Source: Seinonella peptonophila (GTDB lineage: Bacteria > Bacillota > Bacilli > Thermoactinomycetales > Thermoactinomycetaceae). From it: 64,000 bases of DNA. The DNA is taken from assembly GCF_900129355.1 (NCBI RefSeq), contig NZ_FQVL01000001.1, positions 62,001-126,000 of the forward strand. Direction: 5' to 3'. The translations under genes were made by a program, and so were the position numbers. Below the pieces are notes generated by a model. It was not told the DNA's origin. It ran no database searches and was given only the letters and a program-made list of their open reading frames with translations. This document shows, piece by piece, positions 17,105 to 26,359 of the stretch (position 1 is the stretch's first letter; every line of letters begins with the position of its first letter).

Positions 17105-17725
17105 ATGAAAGTGATAGATGTGACCACGTTAAGCCAACAGGAAAATTATAAGTGGATGATTGGAAGTATTATTCCTCGGCCTATCGCATTAGTCACTACT
17201 CTTTCCTCCCAAGGTATAATAAATGCTGCTCCATTTAGTTATTTCAATGCTGTGACTTCAAATCCACCCTTATTGTCGATAGCAGTTGGTAGAAAAGATG
17301 GTGTTCAAAAGGATACAGCAAGAAACGCAGTGGAACAAGGGGAATTTGTAGTACATATAACAGAAGAATCAAATGTAAAACAAGTGAATCAAGCTTCTAT
17401 TCCACTTCCCAGCAATCAAAGTGAGATTGAGTTTGCCGGATTTTCTCCTTGTCCCAGTAAGTTTGTTTCCGTTCCAGGCGTTGCAGAAGCCAAAATTCGA
17501 ATGGAATGTAAGTTAGATAAAATTTTACCATTAGGAGGGAGTGAAGAGAAACCAGCATGTGATCTGATAATAGGTCGAGTTGTTTGTTTGCATGTTGAGG
17601 AAGAATTGTATGACCAAGGAAAAATTGATCTAGGCGCACTTCGTCCTGTTAGCAGATTAGCAGGTAATGATTATGGGAAAATTGGAGAGGTTTTTTCAAT
17701 CGAAAGACCTATACAAAAAGATTGA
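17105..17725 (+). CDS. Flavin reductase-like FMN-binding protein
   Basis: The protein of 206 residues belongs to the flavin-reductase-like family (DIM6/NTAB). It begins with a typical YKWMIGSIIPRPIALVTT segment, followed by NAAPFSYFNAV (FMN contacts) and VHITEES. Such proteins reduce free FMN or carry out flavin-dependent redox reactions, often as partners of oxygenases. AGGAGGG precedes the ATG, and it lies 19 bases after the mhqD-like gene in the same direction. It may serve the dioxygenase operon or the flavoprotein at 6.5 kb; both are inferences. Confidence 0.82.
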   Translation: MKVIDVTTLSQQENYKWMIGSIIPRPIALVTTLSSQGIINAAPFSYFNAVTSNPPLLSIAVGRKDGVQKDTARNAVEQGEFVVHITEESNVKQVNQASIPLPSNQSEIEFAGFSPCPSKFVSVPGVAEAKIRMECKLDKILPLGGSEEKPACDLIIGRVVCLHVEEELYDQGKIDLGALRPVSRLAGNDYGKIGEVFSIERPIQKD

Positions 17726-17783
17726 CTGATTTCGGTAAGTTTTGGGAAAGGTAATTACTGATGGTATGTTAGGAGGGTAGATT

Positions 17784-18320
17784 ATGTTAAAGATAGGGAT
17801 TATTTTAGGAAGTACGAGACCTGAACGGGTCAGCCCACAAGTTGGCAAATGGGTAAAGGAAATTGCGGATCAGCGCGGTGACGCAAATTATGAAGTCGTT
17901 GATATTGCTGACTATCAATTACCTTTTTTAGGTGATCCAAATGGTGAACAACAGGTAAGAGCTTGGACAGAAAAGCTAAGGGAATTAGATGGATTTGTCT
18001 TTGTCGTTGCTGAATATAACCATAGCATAACGGGTGCTTTAAAAAATGCTCTCGATTTAGCACGCGATGAGTGGAATAATAAGGCGGCTGGTATGGTTAG
18101 CTATGGTTCTACTGGTGGCGCTAGAGCTGCAGAACATTTAAGAGGCATTATGGGCGAGTTGCAAATTGCTGATGTACGTACACATCCAACATTGTCTCTG
18201 TTTACGGATTTTGAAAATTTTAACCAATTTAAGCCACAAGATTTACATTTCGATAATGTCAATATGATGTTAGATCAGGTCTTGGCATGGAGTAATGCTT
18301 TAAAAGGGCTGCGCTCTTAA
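17784..18320 (+). CDS. NADPH-dependent FMN reductase / quinone (azo) reductase
   Basis: The protein of 178 residues has the flavodoxin-like fold of the NADPH-dependent FMN reductase family: GSTRPERVSPQVGKWV (phosphate loop for FMN), AEYNHSITGALKNALD (diagnostic active-site segment) and SYGSTGGARAAEHLR. Family members reduce quinones, chromate or azo dyes by two electrons, avoiding radical semiquinones. AGGAGGG lies seven bases before the ATG. As last gene of the cluster, followed by a strong terminator, it fits a quinone-detoxification operon. Confidence 0.85.
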   Translation: MLKIGIILGSTRPERVSPQVGKWVKEIADQRGDANYEVVDIADYQLPFLGDPNGEQQVRAWTEKLRELDGFVFVVAEYNHSITGALKNALDLARDEWNNKAAGMVSYGSTGGARAAEHLRGIMGELQIADVRTHPTLSLFTDFENFNQFKPQDLHFDNVNMMLDQVLAWSNALKGLRS

Positions 18321-18403
18321 TAAGAAACGCTGGTTGTTCATGATACACCTTGGATTATATTTAACTAGTAAGAAAATCACCAGCTTCAGAGAATGATGAA
18401 AGT

Positions 18404-18453
18404 AGATGTCGGATGAGGGAGGATGCAGCTTCTCACTATCTGACATCTTTTTA
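18404..18453 (+). terminator. Terminator of the quinone-detoxification operon
   Basis: AGATGTCGGAT (18404-18414) pairs with ATCTGACATCT (18438-18448, one G-T wobble), and an inner GAG/CTC pairing extends the stem. TTTTTATT follows. Confidence 0.85.
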
Positions 18454-18470
18454 TTATAAAATTTTAATAC

Positions 18471-18496
18471 TATAAACAAGTTTGCAAAACAAACTA
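18471..18496 (+). repeat. Dispersed short repeat, copy 2
   Basis: This copy has TATAAACAAGTTTGC followed by AAAACAAACTATA. AGTTTG and CAAACT form a perfect six-base-pair stem with a five-base loop. It lies between the terminator at 18404 and the 3' end of the MerR gene. Confidence 0.5.
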
Positions 18497-18550
18497 TATC
18501 ATGTAAAATGAATAAAAAAATAAGATGGGAGTTGCTCTTATTTTTATCAC

Positions 18551-19258
18551 TTAGCTGAGTAAATGTATTACATTGCATAGTTCCATTAATTGATGAACAG
18601 CGTGTAACTGTAGACGATTTCTTCGATTGATGATTGAAACTGCTTGTTGTGTTATCTTTTTAAGGTCATCTATTTTTTTGTTATCAAATGCCTGAATCAA
18701 TTCTTTTATGCTTTTTAGAAAATAAACTGATTCTCTTAGCATACGAATAAGCAGAATTTTACGTAAATCGTTTGGTGAATAGATACGATATCCATTTAGA
18801 GGATCACGATGGGGTAGTAATAATCCTTCTTTTTCCCAATGACGAATCGCAGAGGGGGTTACATTTGCTAGTAAAGCCACTTCTCCAATCGTCATTTTTT
18901 TTTGGATCCTTCTATCATTCACACTAGGAAAATCAAACGTTTGGATGACCTCTAGGGTTTGATCAGTGAGTAATTTTTCTTGGTGTAATTTCGACAGTTC
19001 TTGATTTACGATCCATAAGGCTTGGTCTAGTTGCTTTTTTTGAAGATGTTTCAACACTTTGGAGGTAATAGGGACACCAAAGCCTGCAAACATAGCACGG
19101 AGGCAACGGAAATAGGCAAGATGTTCAATTGTATAAAGTCGATAGCCATTTTTGGCTCGTTTTGGTTTTGGAATCAATCCCCAGCTTTCATAATGCCGTA
19201 ATGCGCTAGTGCTCACTTGAAGTTCTCTAGCAATTTCGATTGGCTTATAATAGCGCAA
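18551..19258 (-). CDS. Transcription regulator with two MerR DNA-binding domains
   Basis: The protein of 235 residues contains two complete MerR winged-helix modules. The first is residues 1-70 (PIEIARELQVSTSALRHYES, GLIPKPKRAKNGYRLY); the second is about residues 122-195 (TIGEVALLANVTPSAIRHWE, GLLLPHRDPLNGYRIY). Usual MerR proteins have one such domain plus a coiled dimerisation helix and an effector domain; no effector domain is visible here. A monomer could therefore bind a dyad alone. The TTG start has GAGGAGGAAC upstream. It is divergent from the UvrA-like gene, with a 188-bp shared region, and is its likely regulator. Confidence 0.88.
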   Translation of the reverse strand: MRYYKPIEIARELQVSTSALRHYESWGLIPKPKRAKNGYRLYTIEHLAYFRCLRAMFAGFGVPITSKVLKHLQKKQLDQALWIVNQELSKLHQEKLLTDQTLEVIQTFDFPSVNDRRIQKKMTIGEVALLANVTPSAIRHWEKEGLLLPHRDPLNGYRIYSPNDLRKILLIRMLRESVYFLKSIKELIQAFDNKKIDDLKKITQQAVSIINRRNRLQLHAVHQLMELCNVIHLLS

Positions 19259-19446
19259 TTTTGTTCCTCCTCTATTTCATGTTTTTAAACATTAACAGAT
19301 CAGAGCACTAGAATCAAACATTCAATGAAAAGATTCAACCACCTAGATAAGGTTTTAGAGTATATATGCTTTGTTTTCAATTAGCTTTGGTGGCTAGGTT
19401 TGCACTTGCATGAATGTTGTAAAGTATAGATAGAGGAGGTTGAGAG

Positions 19447-21906
19447 ATGAAAGAATTTATTATTATAAAAGGTGCAAAGGAAAATAACCTAAAAAGCATT
19501 TCAATTAAAATCCCAAAATATCAATTGGTTGTAGTAACTGGACCATCAGGTTCTGGAAAATCAACGCTCGCTTTAGATATTTTACAGAGGGAATGTCAAC
19601 GTCAATATATGGAATCAAGTGGTTTGGCAACAGGTTCCATGTCAAAACCGAGGGTGGATACGATTATCGGGCTTTCGCCATCTATTGCGATTACCCAACA
19701 TGCCACAAATCGTAATCCGCGTTCTACTGTTGGTACAGTAACTGATTTATACGCACTATTACGGCTTATATTTCAACAAAAAGGCCAGCGTCGGTGTATA
19801 GCATGTCGAGCAATGATTCCTCCAAAAGAAGCAGCTTATGACCATGAAGAGATCCATTGTCCGGCTTGTAATGCTCGGAATCGGATTTTAACAAAAACAG
19901 ACTTTTCTTTTAATGCACCAAATGGGGCTTGTAGGACTTGTGGTGGGTTGGGAACGGTTATGGAAATTGATATAGAAAGAGTTTTTGATAAAAAGAAGAA
20001 TCTATCAGAAGGTGCTATTACTTTTATGTACGAAAGTATGAACACATACCTTTTTTCGATTTTAAAAGCGGCTAGTAAACATTACAAATTTGAATTTGAC
20101 CTAGAGAAACCGTTAGCTCAGTATACGGATGTTGAATGGGATTTACTTTTATACGGAGTAGAAAGTGAGGAATTTTCTCGGCATTTTCCATCGATTTCTC
20201 CCCCTAAAACAGTGACGAAAGGACGTTTTAAAGGAGTACTTACTGGTATGTGGCAAAAATATCGAGAGAAGGATGGACAGTCAAGTGAAGCTGCTTATTT
20301 TCAAACGCAAATATGCTCGGATTGTAATGGTGAGCGATTAAATGAAGAGAGTCGCCAAGTTACTGTAAACGGTCAGACGCTTCCTCATCTATCCCAATTC
20401 TCTTTATTTGAGTTACAAACCTGGATTGAACAACTTAGAGATCAAGAACGAAAAACTGACGATGCATTATTTGATACGGTCTTACATGATTTATTAACAA
20501 AGTTAAATCGTTTAAATCGTGTAGGTTTAGGATATTTGACAATGGATCGACAAGTAATCACACTCTCTGGAGGGGAAACTCAGCGGTTAAGATTAGCTAC
20601 TGTGCTAGGATCAGGTTTGACTGGGGTGCTGTATCTATTAGATGAGCCAACCTCTGGACTCCATCCGAGAGATGCAGCAGGTTTGATTCAAATATTAAAA
20701 GAACTACGTGATTTAGGAAACACGGTTTTAATAATTGAGCATAGCAAGCAAGTGATCGAAGCTGCTGATCATATCATTGATATGGGTCCAGGAGCTGGAA
20801 GTTTTGGTGGGGAAATCATTGGACAAGGGTCACCGAGTGAATTGATGACTCAACCAAAATCAATTACAGGTCACTTTTTAAAAACAACATCCCCATTGAG
20901 ATCAAAAAATCGCAGTGGAAATGGTAAAGCTATAACCATTCATGGGGCAACACACCATAATCTAAAAAATATAAACGTTTCATTTCCATTACACTCTTTG
21001 ATTACTGTTTCAGGCGTCTCAGGTTCTGGGAAATCAACACTTGTATTTGATATTTTAGCAAATGCAAACGATAAAAAGGTAATAGGTTGTCAAGCTGTTA
21101 CAGGGCTTGAGTGGATTCAAAAGATGATTACAGTTGGACAAGCTCCATTGACTCGCATGAAAAGATCAAATGTAGCAACTTATCTTGATTTATTTACCCT
21201 ATTGCGTAACCTTTTTGCCTCTTTACCTGAGGCAAAAAAGAAAGGTTTTCGTTCTAAGCACTTTTCTTTCAATACATCTGGCGGTCGATGTGAACGATGT
21301 GAAGGTATGGGTATTGTAGATGTTGATATGTTCTTTTTAACCGATTTAAAGGTTACATGTCCCGCATGTAAAGGGAAAAGGTATCGACCTGAGATTTTAG
21401 CCATACAGTACCAAGGTTATTCAATTACAGATATCCTATCGTTAGGAATAGAAGAAAGTCTCTCCTTATTCCAGAAACAGAGGAAAATTGTAAAGCTGCT
21501 CAACTTATTATGTGAAGTGGGGCTTGGCTATTTGCAGTGGGGACAACCCGTCACTACGCTTTCAGGAGGAGAAGGGCAACGATTGAAATTGGCCAAAGAG
21601 TTAAGCAGTTCAAGTCATGAACATACCCTATATCTACTAGATGAACCGACAACGGGTTTGCACGCTACCGATATAGAAAAACTATATGTATTACTTAGCA
21701 AATTAGTAGATGCTGGTAATACTGTTATCTTAGTTGAACATAATATGGATCTGATTTCTGCCTCGGATTGGGTGATTGATATGGGGCACGAAGGTGGAGA
21801 AATGGGTGGTCAGGTCATTGTATCTGGCATTCCAGAGGAAGTGGCAAAAAATACTCAATCTTATACAGGGCAATTTTTGAGTAAAGCTAACTTAGTTAAT
21901 ATATAA
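19447..21906 (+). CDS. UvrA-like ABC ATPase, short UvrA2/drug-resistance class
   Basis: The protein of 819 residues has two ABC modules: Walker A GPSGSGKST (32-40) with signature LSGGETQRLRLA and LLDEPTSGLHP, then SGVSGSGKST with LSGGEGQRLKLA and LLDEPTTGLH. Zinc-type Cys pairs are present (CIAC/CPAC, CRTCGGLG, CERCEGMG, CPACKGKRY). At about 120 residues shorter than housekeeping UvrA, it fits the UvrA2/DrrC class, which lacks the UvrB-interaction region and is linked to resistance to DNA-binding drugs. GAGGAGG precedes the ATG. The divergent MerR-type regulator suggests drug-responsive expression. Confidence 0.9.
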   Translation: MKEFIIIKGAKENNLKSISIKIPKYQLVVVTGPSGSGKSTLALDILQRECQRQYMESSGLATGSMSKPRVDTIIGLSPSIAITQHATNRNPRSTVGTVTDLYALLRLIFQQKGQRRCIACRAMIPPKEAAYDHEEIHCPACNARNRILTKTDFSFNAPNGACRTCGGLGTVMEIDIERVFDKKKNLSEGAITFMYESMNTYLFSILKAASKHYKFEFDLEKPLAQYTDVEWDLLLYGVESEEFSRHFPSISPPKTVTKGRFKGVLTGMWQKYREKDGQSSEAAYFQTQICSDCNGERLNEESRQVTVNGQTLPHLSQFSLFELQTWIEQLRDQERKTDDALFDTVLHDLLTKLNRLNRVGLGYLTMDRQVITLSGGETQRLRLATVLGSGLTGVLYLLDEPTSGLHPRDAAGLIQILKELRDLGNTVLIIEHSKQVIEAADHIIDMGPGAGSFGGEIIGQGSPSELMTQPKSITGHFLKTTSPLRSKNRSGNGKAITIHGATHHNLKNINVSFPLHSLITVSGVSGSGKSTLVFDILANANDKKVIGCQAVTGLEWIQKMITVGQAPLTRMKRSNVATYLDLFTLLRNLFASLPEAKKKGFRSKHFSFNTSGGRCERCEGMGIVDVDMFFLTDLKVTCPACKGKRYRPEILAIQYQGYSITDILSLGIEESLSLFQKQRKIVKLLNLLCEVGLGYLQWGQPVTTLSGGEGQRLKLAKELSSSSHEHTLYLLDEPTTGLHATDIEKLYVLLSKLVDAGNTVILVEHNMDLISASDWVIDMGHEGGEMGGQVIVSGIPEEVAKNTQSYTGQFLSKANLVNI

Positions 21907-21910
21907 AAAG

Positions 21911-21932
21911 AGACCCTTTCACAGGGTCTTTA
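21911..21932. terminator. Convergent terminator
   Basis: AGACCC (21911-21916) pairs with GGGTCT (21924-21929) around a seven-base loop. A-rich bases precede and TTATT follows, so it can serve both the UvrA-like gene and the leftward coiled-coil gene. Confidence 0.7.
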
Positions 21933-22985
21933 TTACTTGCTATTTTTTTCTGAAACCAGATGAGCAATTTTATCGATCGCTTCATTTGCTTTTGAACCAG
22001 AGACCATTTGGATACCCATTTCCTGAATTCGTTTATATGCCTCATCCAATTTCGCTTGTAGTTCAGCCATAGATTCATGTGCTGCTGTTAATTGATTTTT
22101 AAGGTTATCTCGTTCGGTTTCAAGAATACGCTTATCAGCTTCAATTTCTTTCTTCATTGCACCTTCTTTAATTGCCATTTGTCTTTTGAATTTCTCTTTT
22201 GCTTTGTTTTCTGCTTCTTCCTTGATACTGGCAATTTTATCTGGCAATGAAGCAACCTCAGCTTCTAGCTCTTCCATTTTCTCTTCACGTTTGCTTAAAT
22301 CGCTTTCCCGTTCCTGAAGTTGTTTTTCAATATCTTTTTGTTCATAACGCTTCTTTTCAAATTCGTTCTCAAATATCTTCCTTTTTTCTGCCAATTCGTC
22401 ATTTAGCTCGTCATAAGATTGCTTTTGATGACGGGCAAAGTCATATTGAAACTCTTCTTCTTGTCTAGATTTAAGTTGTTTCAATTCTGCTTGTTGCTCT
22501 TTAAGTAATACTTCATGTTCTTCCCTTGCCAATTGAATAGCTTTTCTAATTTCTTCCAATTCATTTGTGGCTTTTTCTTTTGCTTCTGTTAACTCTTGTT
22601 CTTGTTCTAGCTTTAGTGTTTGATGTGCATTTACAAGACCTGCTAGCGTATGGGCCTGTTTTTCAATACCATATAATTCTTGAAGTTCTGCTTCTTTGAT
22701 AGTAATTGCTTCAGTAACCGTTTTCAAATTTTTTGCTTGTTCTACTGTATCTTCTCCGATTTTAGTAAGTAGCTGTGCGACTGATTTTGATAGATCAGCT
22801 ATCTTTTCATCAATATCTTCAGAGATAATTTCATTAGCTTTAGAAGTGGTTTCTACTTCTTTTTTGATATTTGACACCGCAACTGCGTCTAATTTTCCTT
22901 TTTCTAATTCAGTGATCTTTTTCTCAGCGTCACGTAATGCTTTGAGGATTGTTGCTTTTGTGTTTCTCTCGGTAATTTTGCTCAT
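21933..22985 (-). CDS. Long coiled-coil protein of unknown function
   Basis: I do not recognise a characterised family. The 350-residue protein is hydrophilic and almost entirely alpha-helical. Heptad-like, Glu/Lys-rich stretches run from about residue 125 to 330 (EQEQELTEAKEKATNELEEI; RESDLSKREEKMEELEAEV). There is no signal peptide, membrane segment or Cys. The N-terminal 100 residues look like an independent helical domain (KALRDAEKKITELEKGKLDAV). The ATG at 22985 has AGAGGAT upstream. The gene stands alone between a convergent terminator and a divergent phosphodiesterase. A cytoplasmic scaffold is possible, but no function can be assigned. Confidence 0.75.
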   Translation of the reverse strand: MSKITERNTKATILKALRDAEKKITELEKGKLDAVAVSNIKKEVETTSKANEIISEDIDEKIADLSKSVAQLLTKIGEDTVEQAKNLKTVTEAITIKEAELQELYGIEKQAHTLAGLVNAHQTLKLEQEQELTEAKEKATNELEEIRKAIQLAREEHEVLLKEQQAELKQLKSRQEEEFQYDFARHQKQSYDELNDELAEKRKIFENEFEKKRYEQKDIEKQLQERESDLSKREEKMEELEAEVASLPDKIASIKEEAENKAKEKFKRQMAIKEGAMKKEIEADKRILETERDNLKNQLTAAHESMAELQAKLDEAYKRIQEMGIQMVSGSKANEAIDKIAHLVSEKNSK

Positions 22986-23104
22986 CGTAATCCTCTTTCT
23001 TATATGTATTATCGAACTAATGATCTTATTTTAATTCTTAATCATCTAATTGTCAAAAGGGTGTAAAATATAAATAATGGAATTGAATAAAATGGGGTGG
23101 GAGA

Positions 23105-23887
23105 ATGAGAAAAACAAATGTTTCTGCACATCGAGGATTATCGGCTGGCATGCTAGAAAATACAAGGAGTGCCTTTGCTAAAGCGATATCGATAGGCGTT
23201 GATGAAATTGAATTTGATGTTCATCTATCAAAAGATGGAGAAGTGATTGTTATCCATGATGAAACGTTGGATCGAACAACTACTGGAACGGGTGAGGTTC
23301 GGAATTATACTTTAGATGAGTTGAAGAAATTTCGGATTAAAGATGAACAAGGAACCCCTACGCTTGAAACAGTGCCAACCTTAGATGAAGTACTTGATCT
23401 AATCAAGCAAGGCGGAACTCACGTAAAGGTAAATATTGAATTAAAAACAGATGTATTTCAATATGAGGGTCTTGTAAAGAAAGTAATCCAAAAAATTGAA
23501 GGTCACCAGCTACCTAAGGAGCCGTTTTTATTCTCTTCATTTCATCATGATACGTTAAAAGAAGTACCTGAAGGATACCAAAGGGGGCTATTATATTATG
23601 ATCATAATCAGCCAAATGATCCTTGGATAAGTGCAAATCAATATGGAGCTACATCGATTCATTTTGATCAACAAACTCTTACGAAAGATCTTGTAAGAGA
23701 ATGTCATAAACGAAAACTTCAAGTTCGTGCTTATACAGTTAATGATGAAAATGTGATGAAAGACTGTTTGGATTGGGGTGTAGATGGGATTATTACTAAC
23801 TTTCCAGAGAAAGTAATGGAGCTTAGACGAGCTAAGAATCAAGATTTTGACATTATTCGATTAAATGGGAATGATCGTGATCGGTAA
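23105..23887 (+). CDS. Glycerophosphodiester phosphodiesterase (cytoplasmic type)
   Basis: The protein of 260 residues has the GDPD TIM-barrel signature: SAHRGLSAGMLENT at the start (catalytic HRG and the E-N pair), EFDVHLSKDGEVIVIHDETLDRTTTG (metal-binding E and D, catalytic His), and VNIELKT and WGVDGIITNFP near the C-terminus. It hydrolyses glycerophosphodiesters to glycerol-3-phosphate and an alcohol. No signal peptide is present, so it is the cytoplasmic UgpQ/YqiK kind. GGGTGGGAG precedes the ATG. Confidence 0.9.
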   Translation: MRKTNVSAHRGLSAGMLENTRSAFAKAISIGVDEIEFDVHLSKDGEVIVIHDETLDRTTTGTGEVRNYTLDELKKFRIKDEQGTPTLETVPTLDEVLDLIKQGGTHVKVNIELKTDVFQYEGLVKKVIQKIEGHQLPKEPFLFSSFHHDTLKEVPEGYQRGLLYYDHNQPNDPWISANQYGATSIHFDQQTLTKDLVRECHKRKLQVRAYTVNDENVMKDCLDWGVDGIITNFPEKVMELRRAKNQDFDIIRLNGNDRDR

Positions 23888-23958
23888 TTTTTATAAAATT
23901 TCACCAAACTCTCTGCTATACTATTTTCAGTAAGTTGCTGGTTAGGAGTGAATTGAAA

Positions 23959-26349
23959 TTGGATGCATTTGTGCAGCAAAAAATTAAAAATCGTTTTATT
24001 CAACGGGTAGAAGAGCATTTAAAAAAGAAACCAGGGAAGTATTTAACAAATCATGATTTAATGCAAAACGGAGATCGATTTGTGGATCGGTTATTAGATG
24101 GTTTTCCTTTAGCTATTTTTGGACTAGCTCCTGTATTAGGTCTGGTTCATTTTAACCGATGGATTCATTACATTACACTTGGATTAGCCGTTTTGATGTC
24201 GTTTTCAGAATCGCCATTTTCAGGCATTTTTTCACTGATTTCCTTATATTTATTAGCCGCATATTTCTATGGTTGGATTGTATTTTCAATTAATGGATTG
24301 GTGAATTGGAATTCGCAAAGAGGTGTAATGCGAGATTTTACTTTAAATCTACAGCATGTTGTAAATTGCACAATAGATATCTATCAAGCAAACCAAAATA
24401 TATTAAGTAATTATAAAATTGAATCATGTGGTCCGAAGTATCCAGGGTGGTTTAACATCTTTCTGTACGCTCATCCTGGACAAGGAAGTGTGATTAACCA
24501 AGCTTACATTCAAGGAATCTATTCTTTGGAAGCGCGGTATTTTCAAATTGAAAACGATTTAATTAGTTTTCAAATGAATGCGATGGGGGAGAAAATATAT
24601 GCACAAGGTTTATCAACGGTTTATTCTCAACCTACATATGAAACGCAACAATCCATCACATATGATCAACCCATTACAAATAAACAATCATCAATAGAAA
24701 GTGAAGTGACCAGTAGTCAACCAATCAATCGGGAAGCAATGCTAGCAGAAGCCTATAAAGAGTTGCAGCTGATGATCGGTTTACAGCCCGTTAAGGAGTA
24801 TCTATCTGAAATGCAAGATATGATTTCGCTTCGTATGGAACGTGAGAAGATTGGGCAATCATTGTCTTTAGGAAGCATGCATATGTTGTTTACTGGGAAT
24901 CCAGGAACAGGTAAGACAACTGTTGCCAGGGTTGCAGCCAAGATACTTTGTGGACTTGGTGCTGTCACGAAAGGTCATCTAGTAGAAGTAACACGTGAGG
25001 ACTTAGTAGCTGAATATATTGGGCAAACCGCTCCTAAAACGAGAAAAGTGATTGAGCAGGCAATAGGTGGGGTGCTTTTTATTGATGAGGCTTATACCCT
25101 GGGTAAAGGGGGAGATAATGATTTTGGGCAGGAAGCAATTGATACATTGGTGAAGGGAATGGAAGAAAATCGATCCAATCTGGTTGTCATTTTAGCAGGT
25201 TATACAAAGGAAATGAACGATTTCTTAAAGAAAAATAGCGGTTTACGTTCTAGATTCCCGAATATAGTGGAATTTCCGGATTATACACCTGAAGAATTAC
25301 TAAAAATTGGTCGGAACATCCTGGACCAGCAAGGTTTTGTTGTAGATGAATCTTCAGAGAAGGCTTTATTGCAAATCTTAGAGCGTAGACAGATTGCAGG
25401 ACGAAATGATGATGGAAATGGGCGTCTAGTGCGAAACGTGATCGAGGAAGCAATACGTCGTCAATCGAAACGGTTGAAACAAAAAGGATATCATCAACAT
25501 GAGTTAAAAGTTCTTCAAGCTGAAGATTTTGGGTTCATTCCATCTGAAGAAAAGTTTGATCTAGAAGCTGAGTTTGCTCAAATTGTTGGAAATGAAGAAA
25601 TTAAAGAACATATCAGGATGCTAACAGCTCAGTTGCATATTCAAAAATTGCGACGTGAACAGGGACTAAGTACAGCGGGGGGTCAGTCTCTTCATATGGT
25701 ATTTAAGGGAAGTCCAGGAACGGGAAAGACTACTTTTGCTCGTTTAATTGGCAAAGTATTACGTGAAGTGGGTGTGCTGAAGTCGGGGCAATTGATAGAG
25801 ACGGATCGCAGTGGACTTGTTGCTTCTTATATTGGACAAACTGCTCCAAAAGTTTATGAAGTGGTGAAAGAGGCATTAGGTGGCGTTTTATTTATTGATG
25901 AGGCATATGCACTAGCTTCTGGTTCAGAGCAGGACTTTGGACGAGAGGCAATTGATGCCTTAGTGAAAGCAATGGAAGATTATCGTGAAAATCTAGTTGT
26001 TATTCTTGCTGGCTATGAGAAAGATATGGATCAGTTTTTTGCTGTAAACTCAGGATTACAATCTCGCTTTCCAACCATTTTTACATTTAAAAACTATACT
26101 CCAGCAGAGTTATACGAGATTATGGAGAGATTTGTAAGTAAGGAAAACTATTTACTAAGTAATGGGTGTAAAGAAGTGATTATGCAACGTTGTGTAGAAG
26201 AATATCAATCTGATAATCCAAGTAATGGACGCTTTGTGCGTAATCTTTTTGAACTAGCGATACGAAAACAATCGATTCGCTTACAGCGAGAGAGAGCATT
26301 GGATCGTGAAACATTAATGCTTTTAAAGCCTGAGGATTTCCAGAATTAG
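23959..26349 (+). CDS. Membrane-anchored ATPase with two CbxX/SpoVK-type AAA domains
   Basis: The protein of about 796 residues has an N-terminal region with two or three hydrophobic segments (about residues 40-115), a linker, and two AAA modules. Module 1 has Walker A GNPGTGKTT near residue 313 and FIDEAY near 373; module 2 has GSPGTGKTT near 583 and FIDEAY near 644. Both belong to the CbxX/CfxQ/SpoVK/EccA group, which remodels protein assemblies. Bacillus SpoVK has one such domain and no membrane part, so this is a larger relative. TTG codons at 23953 and 23959 are both possible starts after AGGAGTGA. The M20 gene follows after ten bases. Confidence 0.82.
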   Translation: MDAFVQQKIKNRFIQRVEEHLKKKPGKYLTNHDLMQNGDRFVDRLLDGFPLAIFGLAPVLGLVHFNRWIHYITLGLAVLMSFSESPFSGIFSLISLYLLAAYFYGWIVFSINGLVNWNSQRGVMRDFTLNLQHVVNCTIDIYQANQNILSNYKIESCGPKYPGWFNIFLYAHPGQGSVINQAYIQGIYSLEARYFQIENDLISFQMNAMGEKIYAQGLSTVYSQPTYETQQSITYDQPITNKQSSIESEVTSSQPINREAMLAEAYKELQLMIGLQPVKEYLSEMQDMISLRMEREKIGQSLSLGSMHMLFTGNPGTGKTTVARVAAKILCGLGAVTKGHLVEVTREDLVAEYIGQTAPKTRKVIEQAIGGVLFIDEAYTLGKGGDNDFGQEAIDTLVKGMEENRSNLVVILAGYTKEMNDFLKKNSGLRSRFPNIVEFPDYTPEELLKIGRNILDQQGFVVDESSEKALLQILERRQIAGRNDDGNGRLVRNVIEEAIRRQSKRLKQKGYHQHELKVLQAEDFGFIPSEEKFDLEAEFAQIVGNEEIKEHIRMLTAQLHIQKLRREQGLSTAGGQSLHMVFKGSPGTGKTTFARLIGKVLREVGVLKSGQLIETDRSGLVASYIGQTAPKVYEVVKEALGGVLFIDEAYALASGSEQDFGREAIDALVKAMEDYRENLVVILAGYEKDMDQFFAVNSGLQSRFPTIFTFKNYTPAELYEIMERFVSKENYLLSNGCKEVIMQRCVEEYQSDNPSNGRFVRNLFELAIRKQSIRLQRERALDRETLMLLKPEDFQN

Positions 26350-26359
26350 GAGTGGTGGT

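Noticed and set aside
19366-19430. A 15-residue leader peptide (19366-19413) and a TTGCAC-19-TATAGA promoter (19400-19430) before the UvrA-like gene
   Set aside because: The leader ATG lacks a proper ribosome site. The 19-bp spacer suits MerR control, but transcription would start inside the ribosome site of the UvrA-like gene, leaving no leader, so the match is probably accidental.
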